From Siphonodentalium dalli (Eukaryota > Mollusca > Scaphopoda > Gadilida > Siphonodentaliidae): a stretch of 64,000 bases of DNA. The position numbers and the translations under genes are program-made. Where the stretch lies: the NCBI GenBank assembly GCA_032622095.1, contig CP136062.1, forward strand, positions 4,154,001 to 4,218,000. Reading direction: 5' to 3'. This document shows positions 20,535 through 32,159 of this stretch, piece after piece. Below the pieces are notes generated by a model. It did not search any database. It was not told the origin of the DNA and was given only the letters and a program-made list of their open reading frames with translations. Position 1 is the first letter of the stretch, and each line of letters opens with the position of its first letter.

Positions 20535-21523
20535 CTAGCCACGTAGTTTATTGTCAAGTTCGTCCATTGCATGTGGCGTGGTTATTCTGATCGGCTTCTC
20601 ATTTTCTTTAAGTCTGATGAGAATGGCTCCATCAATAGTCCACGTTTCATGGATCAGCTCGTCTTTACGGAGCTGCCGTGCCCTTTTGTAGATTGCGGCG
20701 CGGGTTCTAGTGAGATCCTCATTTATGAAAACCCTTTGGTTGAGGTAGGGTAACTTCAGATTTTTACTATCAGTGCGTCTCCCATATAGTTCTCGCCTGA
20801 TTTTATAGGAGGGAAGCCTGAAGATTATTTGGCGTGGTTGGTTGGGTTTTGGAGCATTGTTTATCCCTACAGTTTTTGGTTCAGTTGAATCAGAATTGGG
20901 TTTTCCTTGTTTCGGGCCAACCCTGTGACTTCGGTAAACATCATAATTACCGAGCGGTATACCTAACTCGTTTGCAACGTCAAGGACAATGTTATCAGTG
21001 TTTTCGCCTGATTTTTCTGGAACACCTGATATTCTAAGATTCGTTCTGCGGCCATATTGTTGTAGGTCGTCGAGTTCGACCTTCACTCCGCGAATGTCGT
21101 ATTGACGCGCTTCCCTCTCCGCTTTCAGTTCAAGTTTGAGTTCGGATAATTCATGCCTAATGTCAGCTATGTCGCTTTCATACTTGTCTCTGGGCACGAA
21201 GGCATCTTTAGTTATTTTTGCGACTTCTGACCGCGCCATTTTTGTGATAACGCGCTCAAGCATGCCTTCCATCATTAAACTAAAGGAACTCTGGACACGA
21301 TCACTCCCGAGAGCCTTTATTAGGCTTGATTCAAAGTATATGTCTGGCGCATAATTGTCATTTTCCATTTCTGATGAGTTTGAATGGTTTAGGCTTTCGT
21401 CAACCAGGGAGTCCTGATAGACAGGTCTGGGCTTTTTGTTGTCATTAGATTCGGAGGGTGAGAACGGAGATTGTCGGTTCCGCTTTAAGTCGGCTGGCTT
21501 TTGTCGAATATCAGGAATGAATG
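20535..21523 (-). CDS. LINE ORF1 protein (coiled coil plus RNA-binding domain)
   Basis: From the ATG at 21368 there are 277 residues, and the same frame is open upstream to about 21532. A heptad-like stretch (~50-105, with DIRHELSELKLELKAEREA) suggests a coiled coil for trimer or oligomer formation. It is followed by DDLQQYGRRTNLRISGVPE, the signature that opens the RRM-like domain of L1-type ORF1 proteins (Transposase_22 family), and by an RNA-binding C-terminal part (PRQIIFRLPSYKIRRELY, RVFINEDLTRTRAAIYKRAR). Such proteins coat LINE RNA and act as nucleic-acid chaperones. It lies upstream of ORF2 on the same strand. The ATG at 21368 is unlikely to be the original start, because homologous-looking coding sequence continues upstream and a better start lies at 21634 beyond a frame break. 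Confidence 0.85.
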
Positions 21524-21634
21524 TTATTGGTTACTCGCGCCCACTGAGTCAGGTTGTTCTGCTTCGTTCGGTGTGGAGCTGTCTAAGGGGGCGATAGTTG
21601 CTTCGTCGAGTCCCTGTAATTGCAACTCACTCAT
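21524..21634 (-). CDS. LINE ORF1 N-terminal piece (frame-broken)
   Basis: Thirty-six residues from an ATG at 21634 (MSELQLQGLDEATIAPLD), acidic and Ser/Pro-rich, ending in a TAA at 21524. The downstream ORF1 frame is open from just after this stop, one base out of phase, so a 1-nt indel near 21526-21534 probably split the original ORF1. Too short to recognise independently; assigned by position and continuity. Confidence 0.5.
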   Translation of the reverse strand: MSELQLQGLDEATIAPLDSSTPNEAEQPDSVGASNQ

Positions 21635-22052
21635 ATTGAGTAGAGTACAGATTTACGAACAATTGTCAATAAAGCGATTTGTATGCACGCGCTAAATGCG
21701 TAATCGGTTAAATAGTTTTGCGAGGAATGTCAACAGTCGAGATCCACGTATTGTAATATATAGTCGAATTAGAATGGTCTCACCGGATTGTCTTTGTTTG
21801 GGTGTTGTCTCTATGGAAATCAAAATGGCCGTTCTTCTTGAAACAAAGAAAACACAAAGTCGAGAATACAGCATCAAGAAATCAGTTGTACACTTAGATG
21901 ACACATTGAGAGCGATTTATATTGACACACGAATCCAACTGCACATATAATTATCCCTCGTAAGGCCTTTTAAATTGGTATTTTATCAATTTTCCCCATC
22001 GGTCGACTCCGCGTAAAAATATTTATCTTCCCGTCATCGTGACGTCACTTCC
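21635..22052. other. Probable LINE 5' UTR and junction to repeat R
   Basis: No coding frame was recognised. On the minus strand this is directly upstream of the ORF1 start, so it should include the LINE 5' untranslated region if the element is full length. The boundary with repeat R is at about 22053. No target-site duplication was found. Confidence 0.4.
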
Positions 22053-23353
22053 GTTTGTTTACATTTTCGTTCTGCAATTTCGCTTCCGTCCCATCGACGA
22101 AAAAAGTTGTTTTCATCTTGATTATGGTCAATAAAATGCTACAGTGATGTCGAAAAGATGTTAATCTAACATTTTATGCAAAAATATCACCGTGGGACAG
22201 GGAAATATGAATGTATGGGGTGATTTGGTGTTTACATTTTCGTTCTGCGTTTGACCGTAATCGCCTATTTCCGTCGTGTCTATTTTTAGCCGATAATATG
22301 AGCTTTGTGTTGGCGAATGAGACTATTAAATTGTTGCTCCATGTACGCAATGTTAATGCCGACTATATATAACCATTTTGATGCCGCTACACGCTGTATT
22401 ATTGATAAACAGTCGGTTTTCTAATACCGTCCCAATACCGTCCCGCGCCGTGTCAAATACCGTCCCATACCGTCCCAATACCGTCCCATACCGTCCCGTC
22501 CCATCGTCCCATTCTGCGTTTTAGTCACTCCCTGTATCTCTTTCATTTGTGTGAAAAAATGTGGGCGTTCCTCCGTGTTGTGTAAACAGGTCCTTTTTAT
22601 TATAGAACTTTATTAAGTTTACTTTATTAAGTACTATGTTACGTACACAGCTACAAAATTAATTTATGAACACAGTTTTGTCAAAGGTGTCATTACCTGC
22701 GACCAGAAATTATTTAGACAGTACGGAAGCGATCGAATTCTCGCATTGTTGACTTTTCGAATGATAGAACACTGACACACGGCGATGGTAAAATGGTTTT
22801 CACGGTGATAATCCTGATGAGAAAGTATGGAATAATACAATAAGTCTGCCGTACACAACACTGACTACAGTACAGTACCGTTTATTAAATATAATTAATA
22901 TAAGTTATAACAGTTTGTAACTTTGTTTTCAGTTTTGAAATGAAACTTGTCAGAGTAAACTAAAACTGGTATTATTATTAACCATTCTGCAATACCAAAT
23001 GGCCTCACCTTCACACTACTAGTATGGCTGAAGGGGTCACTCTCACCAAAAAAGTGCTGTTCAAAGGGTACACAGGGTTTGAAAATGTGCTGAAGGGTAC
23101 ACGGGGTTTGTGATCGATCGGCACGAACACCACTACTTAAATTGTGTTTATGAAAGTCTGGCGCCCATTAGCAGTTTGTTTTCAGTACATTTTAATATTC
23201 ATTGGAACGTAAACAATTATTCTCTAACAGAAATCATGGCAGATACGAAAACTGAATGTCCTTTAGAACGACATTTCAAACCATGTGTACCCTTCAGCAC
23301 ATTTTGAAAATCCTGTGTACCCTTCAGCACTTTTTTTGGTGAGAGTGCCCTTT
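22053..23353 (+). repeat. Repeat R, copy B (uninterrupted)
   Basis: This copy matches 518-722 plus 12429-13459, joined by about 60 bp (22261-22321) that copy A lacks. It contains the (ATACCGTCCC)n run near 22424-22505 and an intact MITE-like element at its right end. It represents the state without the Ty3 insertion. Confidence 0.9.
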
Positions 23354-23357
23354 CAAC
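23027..23357. mobile_element. MITE-like element, copy B, with 9-bp direct repeats
   Basis: 331 bp with ~80-bp inverted ends (GCTGAAGGGGTCACTCTCACC-like, right end the reverse complement of GTTGAAAGGGCACTCTCACC). ACTAGTATG occurs immediately before (23018-23026) and immediately after (23358-23366), a 9-bp target-site duplication. Nine-base duplications are characteristic of Mutator-like elements, so this may be a MULE-derived MITE; the family is not proven. Confidence 0.75.
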
Positions 23358-23366
23358 ACTAGTATG

Positions 23367-24450
23367 TTTATACACTTCATCTTCAAGTTAATCATGATAC
23401 CAAGGAAATACCGTACGTAGCGGGAATTGTCTTGGATCCAGTTATTATTTTTTTAAACTTTCATCCTAATAGTTGTAATATTATAATAGTCTCTCTGACA
23501 CTCTTGAGTCATGTATGAACATTATTATTTTTCGCTCAGTTTTAAATTTACGCAGCTACAGATACAGTTCTTAATCGATGTTGAATATATATTTGAGAAC
23601 CGCCATGCACAACATACATGTAAATGTACTGTGCACATGCACCAGTACCGGTACATATAAAAAGGCCAAAAAAAATTCCACGTTTTGACTGACAAAAATC
23701 CATGTTTAGGACCTCAAGCCTAATTTTGTTTTCCTCGACAGCGATAATTTTTTTGCCGAACTTTACCGTTACACACTTTTGCCTCTTCCTGTTTAAATAC
23801 AAAACAAAATTTCTAACACAAGTCCAAGTGAAAACACTATACATTAAACCGAAACAACTATCATGCAAGCCTTCCATCATGATCAGTTAACCATGCATTT
23901 TTTCGCTTTCCCCATGTACATGTAGGCCTATCCATGTGTAAGCTGAGATATAAAAATGGATTAAAGGGATGGTAAAGTTTGGTCAAGATGGCCACCGCGG
24001 ATTGCACCCTACCTCCAGATGATCAATAATTACTCACCGGCCATAGAATGGATAAACTTCATATTTTTCACACATAATAATCAATAATAAACAAAGATCT
24101 TGTCATTAGTAGAGAAATTTTAGCTGTTAGAATTTACTCGCGGTAGAGTGACAAAAAATCATGTTCCCAAACGGCGTTTCTCCAGTTCCAATGGTTAACT
24201 TTTTGTACAAACTGAACAGTCAAAATGGTCCTATAAGAATCTGGCTAGAGACAAGGAGACATCATTTTGAGGAAAAACAAGAACTTTCCCAAATACCCTG
24301 CCTGTGAAAATAGTACTGTCATCCTGAATAATGGCAAAATGTCCTCCATTTGCATTGTTTACATTCTTAGGAACTATTTTTCTTGGTATGGGAGACCATA
24401 ATATCCTAACATTATTTTGCGATAGCCGATACACAAGCCATGGGGGCGGG
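23367..24450. other. Anonymous sequence
   Basis: No gene or repeat was recognised. Two minus-strand frames of 75-110 codons (23548-23880, 24231-24458) have no known motif and no supporting context. Confidence 0.4.
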
Positions 24451-24740
24451 GCGGCCATGGTTATGGTTATGGTTATGGTTTATTGGAAATTCCGCCGTTT
24501 ATTTAACAGCGCACCCCCATATATATGGGGTAAAATACATGTAAAAGACTGTCTAATAAAAACAAAGCAATGACAGTTCACATGTAGTTCCTAACAGGTT
24601 TTTTTGGAACACAGCTGGTACAACAGCGCAGAAGGTGAGGCCGAAAGTTCCGAAACAATTTGAGTTGAGTCCAGGATGTTATTGGAGAGCCTGGAACTGC
24701 CCTGAATGTCAAGTCCATCCACCGATCCCTCCAGAGAACA
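24451..24740 (-). mobile_element. Probable 5'-truncated LINE 3' end with (CCATAA)n tail
   Basis: On the minus strand a stretch ends in CAATAAA followed by several CCATAA units (the plus strand reads GGTTATGGTTATGG at about 24459-24480). Short tandem tails after AATAAA are typical of CR1/RTE-type LINE 3' ends. No reverse transcriptase sequence remains; the left limit on the coding side is a guess. Confidence 0.4.
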
Positions 24741-25080
24741 TATCACATCGCCCGAACTCTGTACACCAGTGCAAGCTCTTTCATGATGAAGTCAATGTAT
24801 AGACGCATATTCAGATCAATCATGTGAACCGCGAAACTCTGTATACCCAGTTCGAAATAACGCATATTCAGATCAACGATCCGCGAAACTCTGTTATACA
24901 GAAAAGTACATATAATATAAATAGGCCTATAAATATCACAACAACAAAATACTAGGGTCTCTGTATAAACGCATTTCAGACCGGAGCGCTGCGAAACTCT
25001 GTATCCGAAGCAAAGTATCACGCATATTCAGATCGGCAACATGACTGTGAAACTCTGTATATATAAAATCCATTCTGATA
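24741..25080. repeat. Short degenerate repeats with CGCATATTCAGATC and CGAAACTCTGTAT
   Basis: The pair of words CGCATATTCAGATC and GAAACTCTGTATA recurs about four times (near 24800, 24860, 24985 and 25020) with spacings of 60-140 bp. Non-coding. Confidence 0.55.
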
Positions 25081-25436
25081 GAGTTGGTGCATCGCATATC
25101 AATGACAAAAGGTCAAAGTTCACGGAAGAAACAGCAGACCAACGATGACACTGCAACGCATAGTTCACACTCCTCAACTGCACCAGCAGGATAATAGCAA
25201 CCACCCAGGTGGGTGTTTATACCTAAGGCGTGTGTGAATGATGACGTCATATAATTTTTCTATATATATTTCTATACGATGGAACGATTTTCAGGAAAGA
25301 GTGTATGCTATTTAGCGAAATTAAAACGTGACTTCCGATTAGCAACTGTTTAAAATTGCGGAATCGGAAGTGGAACAACGAGATGAAATGCCGCGGCCCA
25401 TGACGTCATTTACGTCATGTTGGCTTCGTAGGTGCA
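25081..25436. other. Unremarkable spacer before the minisatellite
   Basis: No gene recognised. A small inverted pair, TTCCGATTAGCAAC and CGGAATCGGAAG, lies at about 25332-25370. Confidence 0.4.
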
Positions 25437-28257
25437 ACATTAACCCTTTCACGATGGGAGACGCGCTAGTGCAGCATTATGTTTTGATTACGGGTGCTGT
25501 GCTGGTGCAGCATGAACCATGTCACGACGGGAGCTCTGCTGGGCAGCATTAACCCTTTCATGACGGGCAGCTGTGCTGGAGCAGCATTAACCCTTCCATG
25601 ACGGTAGTTGAGTTGGTGCAGGATTAGTTATTTCATGAAGGGAGCTGCGTTGGTGCGGCATTAAATATTTGATGATGGGAGCTGCGTTGGTGCAGCATTA
25701 ACTCTTTCATGACGGGAGCTGCGCTGGTGCAGCATTAATTATTTCATGAAGGGAGCTGCGTTGGTGCAGCATTAATTATTTGATGATGGGAGCCCGAGTT
25801 GGTGCATCATTAACTATTTGATGGCGGGAGCTGCGCTGGTGCAGCATTACTTATTTCATGACGGGAGCTGCGTTGGTGCTACATTAACTCTTTCATGACG
25901 GGAGCTGAGCTGGTACAGCATTAATTATTTCATGACGGGAGCTGCGTTGGTGCAGCATTAATTATTTGCTGATGGGAGCTGCGCTGGTGCAGCATTAGTT
26001 ATTTCATGACGGGAGATGCGTTGGTGCAGCATTAGTTATTTGATGATGGGAGCTGCGTTGGGGCAGCATTAATTCTTTCATGACTGGAGCTGCGTTGGGC
26101 AGCATTAATTCTTTCATTATGGGAGCTGTGCTGGTGCAGCATTAACCTTTTTGTGACGGGAGCTGTGTTGGTGCAGTATTAACCCTTTCATGACGGGAGC
26201 TGCGCTGATGCAGCATTAATTCTTTCGTGACGAGATCTGTGCTGGTGCAGCATTAATTATTTAATGACGGGAGCTGCGTTGGTGCAGCATTAACTAATTC
26301 ATGACGGGAGCGGCGCTGGTGCAGCATTAATTATTTCATGACGGGAGCTGCGTTGGTGCAGCATTAACTATTTTATGATGGGATATGTGCTGGTGCAGCA
26401 TTAACCCTTTCATGACGGGTAGCTGTGCTGGTCCAGCATTAACCCTTCCATGGTGGGACCATGACGACAGTTGCGTTGTTGTAGCATTAGTTATTTCATG
26501 AAGGGAGCTGCGTTGGTGCAGCATTAAATATTTGACGATGGGAGCTGCGTTGGTGCAGCATTAACATTTTTATGACGGGAGCTGCGCTGGTGCAGCATTA
26601 ATTATTTCATGAAGGGAGCTGCGTTGGTGCAGCATTAATTATTTGATGATGGGAGCCAGCGTTGGTGCAGCATTAACTATTTCATGGCGGGAGCTGCGCT
26701 GGTGCAGCATTAATTATTTCATGACGGGAGCTGTGTTGGTGCAGCATTAACCCATTCATGACGGGAGCTGCGTTGGTGCAGCATTAACTCTTTCATGACG
26801 GGAGCTGCGTGGTGCAGCATTAATTATTTGATGATGGGAGCTGCGTTGATGCAGCATTAGCTCTTTAATGACGGGAGCTGCGTTGCTGCAGCATTAATTA
26901 TTTGATGATGGGAGCTACGATGGTGCAGCATTAACTCTCTCATGACGGGAGCTGCGCTGGTGCAGCATTAATTATTTGATGACGGGAGCTGCGTTGGTGC
27001 AGCATTAACTCTTTAGTGACGGGATCTGAGCTGGTGCAGCATTAATTATTTCATGACGGGAGCTGCGTTGGTGCATCATTAATTATTTGATGACGGGAGC
27101 TGCGTTGGTGCAGCATTAACTATTTCATGACGGGAGCTGCGCTGTTGCAGCATTAATTATTTCACGACGGGAGCTGCGTTGGTGCAACATTAATTATTTG
27201 ATGATGGGAGCTGCATTGGTGCAGCATTAACTCTTTCATGACGGGAGCTGCGCTGGTGCAGTTTAATACATTTCATGACGGGAGCTGCGTTGGTGCAGCG
27301 TTAATTATTTGATAATGGGAGCTGCGTTGGTGCAGCATTAACTATTTCAGGACGGGAGCTGCGTTAGTGCAGCATTAATTATTTGATTTTGGGAGCTGCG
27401 TTGGTGCAGCATTAACTCTTTCGTGACGGGAGCTGCGTTAGTGCAGCATTAATTATTTGATTATGGGAGCTGCGTTGGTGCAGCATTACTCTATCATGAC
27501 GGGAGCTGCGCTGGTGCAGCAATAATTTCATGACGGGAGCTGCGTTGGTGCAGCATTAATTATTTGATGATGGGAGCTGCGCTGGTGCAGCATTAATTAT
27601 TTCATGACGGGAGCTGCGTTGCTGCAGCATTAGTTATTTGATGAAGGGAGCTGCTGTGGTGCAGCATTAACCCTTTCATGACGGGAGCTGCGTTGGTGCA
27701 TCGTTAACCCTATGGTGACGGGAGTTGTGCTGGTGCAGCATTAATTTTTTTCATGACGGGAGCTGCGTTGGGGCAGCATTAATTCTTTCATGACGGGAGC
27801 TGCGTTGGAAAACATTAATTCTTTCATGATGAGAACTGTGCTGGTGCAGCATTAACCTTTTTATGACGGGAGCTGTGTTGGTGCAGTATTAACCCTTTCA
27901 TGACGGGAGCTGCGCTGGTGCAGCATTAATTATTTCATGACGGGAGCTGTGCTGCTACAGCATTAATTATTTAATGACGGGAGCTACGTTGGTGCATCAT
28001 TAAATCATTCATGACGGGAGTTGCGCTGGTGCAGCATTAATTATTTCATGACGGGAGCTGCGTTGGTGCAGCATTAACTATTTTATGATGGGATCTGTGC
28101 TGGTGCAGCATTAACCCTTTCATACCGGGTAGCTGTGCTGGTCCAGCATTAACCCTTCCATGGTGGGAGCTGCATTGGTGCAGCATTAACCATTTCATGA
28201 CGGCAGCTGTGCTGGTGCAGCATTAATTATTTTATGACGGGACCTGCGTTGGTGATG
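25437..28257. repeat. Minisatellite, ~37-38-bp unit, ~75 copies, higher-order structure
   Basis: The unit reads approximately GGGAGCTGCGTTGGTGCAGC then ATTAATTATTTCATGAC. Each unit contains GCTGC-N6-GCAGC, which can form a small hairpin. Variants alternate in a regular way (TTCATGACGGG, TTCATGAAGGG and TTGATGATGGG types), giving three-unit blocks of about 112 bp. Longer segments are also repeated: 25525-25690 resembles 26395-26580, and 26150-26460 resembles 27845-28165. The unit length is not a multiple of three and most units contain TAA stops, so it is not coding. Confidence 0.95.
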
Positions 28258-30360
28258 AAAAGCAAATTCGGGATACAGCATGTGTGGTTGCTCCACTACG
28301 TGTCGCGTATGATTCATATTATAATGATTGTTCAGTAAAACATAGTTTAAAACAGTTAAAACGCAAAGTTGGAGTAAAACAGTCCGAAGGAACGGCTGGG
28401 TAAGAAATGGCGGTCTCCCCTATCTTCGTGGCAATGTGCTGTCGGAGAGAATCGTCGAGACACAAAACACGAGTCGGATCGACAGAGTTCAGGATCGAAC
28501 ACGCTGGAAACACTTAGGTCCATGCTTGTCATCATCACAAATGAAATTTACAACATTAAAATACATTCCGCCACGAAACATCCGAGCAGGCCAGCTCCCG
28601 CGTGCCTCCTTCCTCGAACGCTACTTCGTGATTTACAAACAAACCCATCCGTCAATACTAGAATACGATTACGAATGGAAATCGATCAGTATAGACAATC
28701 GCGCATGGGATCAAGCTTTTGATTATGCCCATCAATATATATGGGTTATAAGCTATATGATTGTACCTGATAACCGACAATTTCTCTATTAATTTACATT
28801 CAAATGTTATTAAACGTATTTTTCTCCACAATGTTTTTATCTCAGTGCACCAAAATAGAATTGACCGGAAGTGAACTCGCACAAGGAGTCCGTCGTAAAA
28901 TATGACATATTTCGTCGGAATACGGTACTTTCCTATTCATAAATATGTTTTTATATACCGGTAGGCTATTTGATTTTAGAATAATACAATATTCTGAAAC
29001 ATGTAAGTTTTCTATTTATGTGATTTGCGTAATAATACGACATCTTGTAATCTCGCTTTCGACTATAGACTGGTAATTCTAAAAATAAAATATCAACATT
29101 TCCATCTGTAAACAGCACAAAACTACATAAATCGTGGGTAATCAAGCAACTAAATTAATTCCAACAACTTAAATAAACTGAAAGCATCGATTTCATATCA
29201 TAAACTTGCCCGATTACAGGATCGAATTGCTTTTCTGGTCGATTTTCATGTACCTGCCGCGAATTGAAAAATGACAACAACATCATGAACATGTGTTTAC
29301 AATAGAAATATGGCGACTGGCTCCCAAGAAAAACTGACACGTTTTAGCGGACGTTTTTCAAACGATACAGTGAACATTAATCTAAAGCATAGCTCCTTGG
29401 TTCTTAACGGTATGTCAATTATCATAATGGGCTGCCTAATGATACTGTTGAAGTTATAGTTTTTCACATTTGAATGCAAAAACAATGCTATAATATTGCA
29501 GATATACTCTGTTTCAAAGTCATTTTTCTGGTACAAAAAGCTTTTTAGCTCACATCTATTCGTGGCACCTCCTTTAACGATATATGCTCTATATATTATC
29601 TCTATGTTATATCTATTTCTGTCTGCTTTTATGTGAAAAATACCAATTTTGTCAGCCCGTTTCCAGACATTTTTTATGAAACAGACTTTGCCATCCCCTT
29701 AACTTACTGAATGCGAAATCGCTACCATACATGATTTGTGGTTATGTTAAAACCCAATTGGTCTGTCTTTCAATTCTTTTATTGTTTAGTCAGCTAACGA
29801 TCAGTGAGAGCAAGTACAATTACATTGTTCTCCTTTCGTTTCACACAAGCTGACACCAGTAGAACTTTTCTCAAAGTAAATTTATTTTCTCATGTGCATG
29901 GTCAGTGGCTCAGTGGACACTGATCCCCAGTGACAAGCCACTGTTCATCGCAGTTACTAGTACCATGGAAACGTACATGTTAAAACTCAACCATTTTAAG
30001 TTACTTGTACCGCTGCAAACTTAGCTTGAAAGATATATGTCTTATTAGCATCATAGTAGCAACTGTTTAAGTAATGGTTCCCATCACAGAACACATGGCC
30101 AACGCTGATAACCCTCAAGCATATTTGGCAAAAAATAATAATACCTGTGGAAATGTGGGATAGACATATGTCCAGTTTAACTTTTCACATGGCCATAATT
30201 TAACTGATGGGAAAGGTTATAAATATACCTTCGATCAACCTATATACCTTAATCAACTATTACAGTGACCGTGAACATTTTGACAAGTGCAAATTTTGGC
30301 ACCTGCGAACAAAATATTGCCAGTAATTATAGGTGTGGGAGCAATAGCTCCCTTTTCCTG
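28258..30360. other. Anonymous, largely single-copy-looking sequence
   Basis: No gene, repeat or hairpin was recognised. The longest frame, 28436-28792 plus strand (118 codons), has no known motif and could be chance; unspliced exons of a host gene cannot be excluded. Confidence 0.4.
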
Positions 30361-30370
30361 GGAAAGACTT

Positions 30371-30448
30371 GGCCAATGCATTCTCTTTTATATTAGTAGG
30401 TGAGGTGCCATATTGGCGACTCGCATATATAAGAGAATGCATTGGCAC
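30371..30448. repeat. Hairpin with 15-bp perfect arms
   Basis: CCAATGCATTCTCTT (30373-30387) is repeated in inverted form as AAGAGAATGCATTGG (30431-30445), with AT-rich sequence extending the pairing inward. A diverged relative occurs at 34285-34340, so it is a small mobile or structural family rather than a lone palindrome. Confidence 0.75.
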
Positions 30449-30514
30449 AGGGATTTTGCCAAATTTCAGGAAGCTCCAGTCAGGAAAGGGTTAATAAATA
30501 GCATCAGCTATGAA

Positions 30515-30760
30515 GTAGTATCAGCTTAGAAAATAATATATGTAGGAAAATTAATACACAGGGGTACTGTAACGTGACCCATGGATTGTCATGGGATAGG
30601 TGCTGTGTTTCTCAGATGATTTTAAAGTGGCACTAATAATTAGCAATAAATACCGGTAGTGTTTGTCATCAGCTTAGAATATATGTAGGGGGAACTGTCT
30701 CATGTGTCTCATGGAATAGGTGCGGCAAATCAAAGAGACACTAATAATTAGCTTGGATGA
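30515..30760 (+). repeat. Diverged ~140-bp direct duplication
   Basis: ATCAGCTTAGAA ... ATATGTAGG ... GGGATAGGTGC or GGAATAGGTGC ... CACTAATAATTAGC occurs at about 30525-30645 and again at about 30669-30755. Confidence 0.6.
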
Positions 30761-32030
30761 CTTGTGAGCACAATAATTATTTAACCCTCATTAAAGCAAA
30801 CTCATGGTATCCCAGCTACAGTAGTAGTTACTACTGTTTATTTTTAATGTTGACAACAATGCTTTTAGATGTCAGCAAAAATTTACATGGTTGTACTCGG
30901 TAGTTCAAACTGCTTGGCATAAACAGGACTGTTAGTCGTTCCTTTTATTTAACTGTTCAAGCTCCATGAAAAGAAGTGAGTACTTACTTACAATGCAGCA
31001 TACACTTGATCAATTGATTAGTTGTGCAACCACACTTGTTAAAATTATGTCTGTATTGTGTATGTATTATTGTATACTTAAAGTGTTTTATTTTCTATTT
31101 TCAGGGATATTTTGGATCTACATCCTGCTTATCACACATATAACTATATAACTATATCAACTATCAGAAGTTCAACTCTGTGATCACTGATCTGACATTT
31201 ACTGGTTCTGAATACATTTTGAAAAGGCATCAGACAATTTTTTTGAACAGGTGTAAAATTAAAATTCACAATCAGAGATTAAATGGAACTGTTGTGTCCT
31301 GACTATGATGACACAAATGTCAAATCCACTATTTTCTGTGGGCTCTCTTCTTGGAATGTTATTCACACACAAAGACAATATCAACACCAAGGACACAAAC
31401 TTTTAATAACTTGCAACTTCAGCTTCCTTATAATACTACTAGAAAAGGAAATGATGAGAAAACAGGATAACAGAAAATACATCATCTATTCTAAATTATA
31501 TTGGAGGTAGTCATGTGTGCAATGGATACTTTTGGGGTGGAGGCATACATGTGTAAAAGTGATTCTTGACCTGAGGTAACAAGGAATTCACTCCAGGAAG
31601 CTGATGTGTAGTTATTTATTCAGTGCAAAACATCTTATGAAAATACAGGGTATTGATCCACTTGTTCTAAGGAAAATATACACTGCTTCAATTCTGGAGA
31701 ATGTAAATCTTGTTCTATTACGTTTGGAAAGTGTCATAATTTACACTTGAATGTGGCTGCACAATGAACATATTTTGTCTAACAGAAAGTGTAATGAAAA
31801 GACATGAAGATTCCTGGGTGATGTGATTGCCTTCTGATTAATAAAATATTGGGCCAACAGTATGATCTTATTATTTTGAACTAAATCCAAATTCACCAAT
31901 AAGAAATATATTGTTATTAGAATGAGATACTGCCATCATACGATTCATACCGGTTGGTATTTTTTCATTCTTGCCACATTTGTCATGTTCCAGGGATCAG
32001 GGTGTGCAATAAAGAGAGGATCTACAATGA
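30761..32030. other. Anonymous sequence
   Basis: AT-rich, with only short frames (61-75 codons) and no recognised motif, RNA gene or repeat. Confidence 0.4.
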
Positions 32031-32159
32031 GTCCCCAGTTTATAGCTGAATTTACAAAACGAGTCCAGAATATTAGAACTGGACGAGCCTTTGTTGAGGT
32101 CCTGACCTAATGTAGTGGACGAGTTTTGTAAATTCCGCTATAGCCTATACTCTGGGGAC
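32031..32159. repeat. Imperfect inverted repeat, ~40-bp arms
   Basis: GTCCCCAG and GAATTTACAAAACGAGTCCA in the left arm (32031-32067) are mirrored as TGGACGAGTTTTGTAAATTC and CTGGGGAC in the right arm (32116-32159). The right arm has small insertions. Possibly a solo MITE end pair. Confidence 0.75.

Noticed and set aside
26336-26524. Minus-strand frame inside the minisatellite as a repetitive protein
   Set aside because: The unit length is not a multiple of three, and the frame stays open only by chance over a few units.
25437-28257. CRISPR-like array
   Set aside because: There are no distinct spacers; variation is gradual between units, and the sequence is eukaryotic.
28436-28792. 118-codon plus-strand frame as a host gene
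   Set aside because: No recognisable domain, no repeated or conserved context, and codon content looks ordinary for chance AT-rich DNA. It cannot be excluded as an exon but is not supported.
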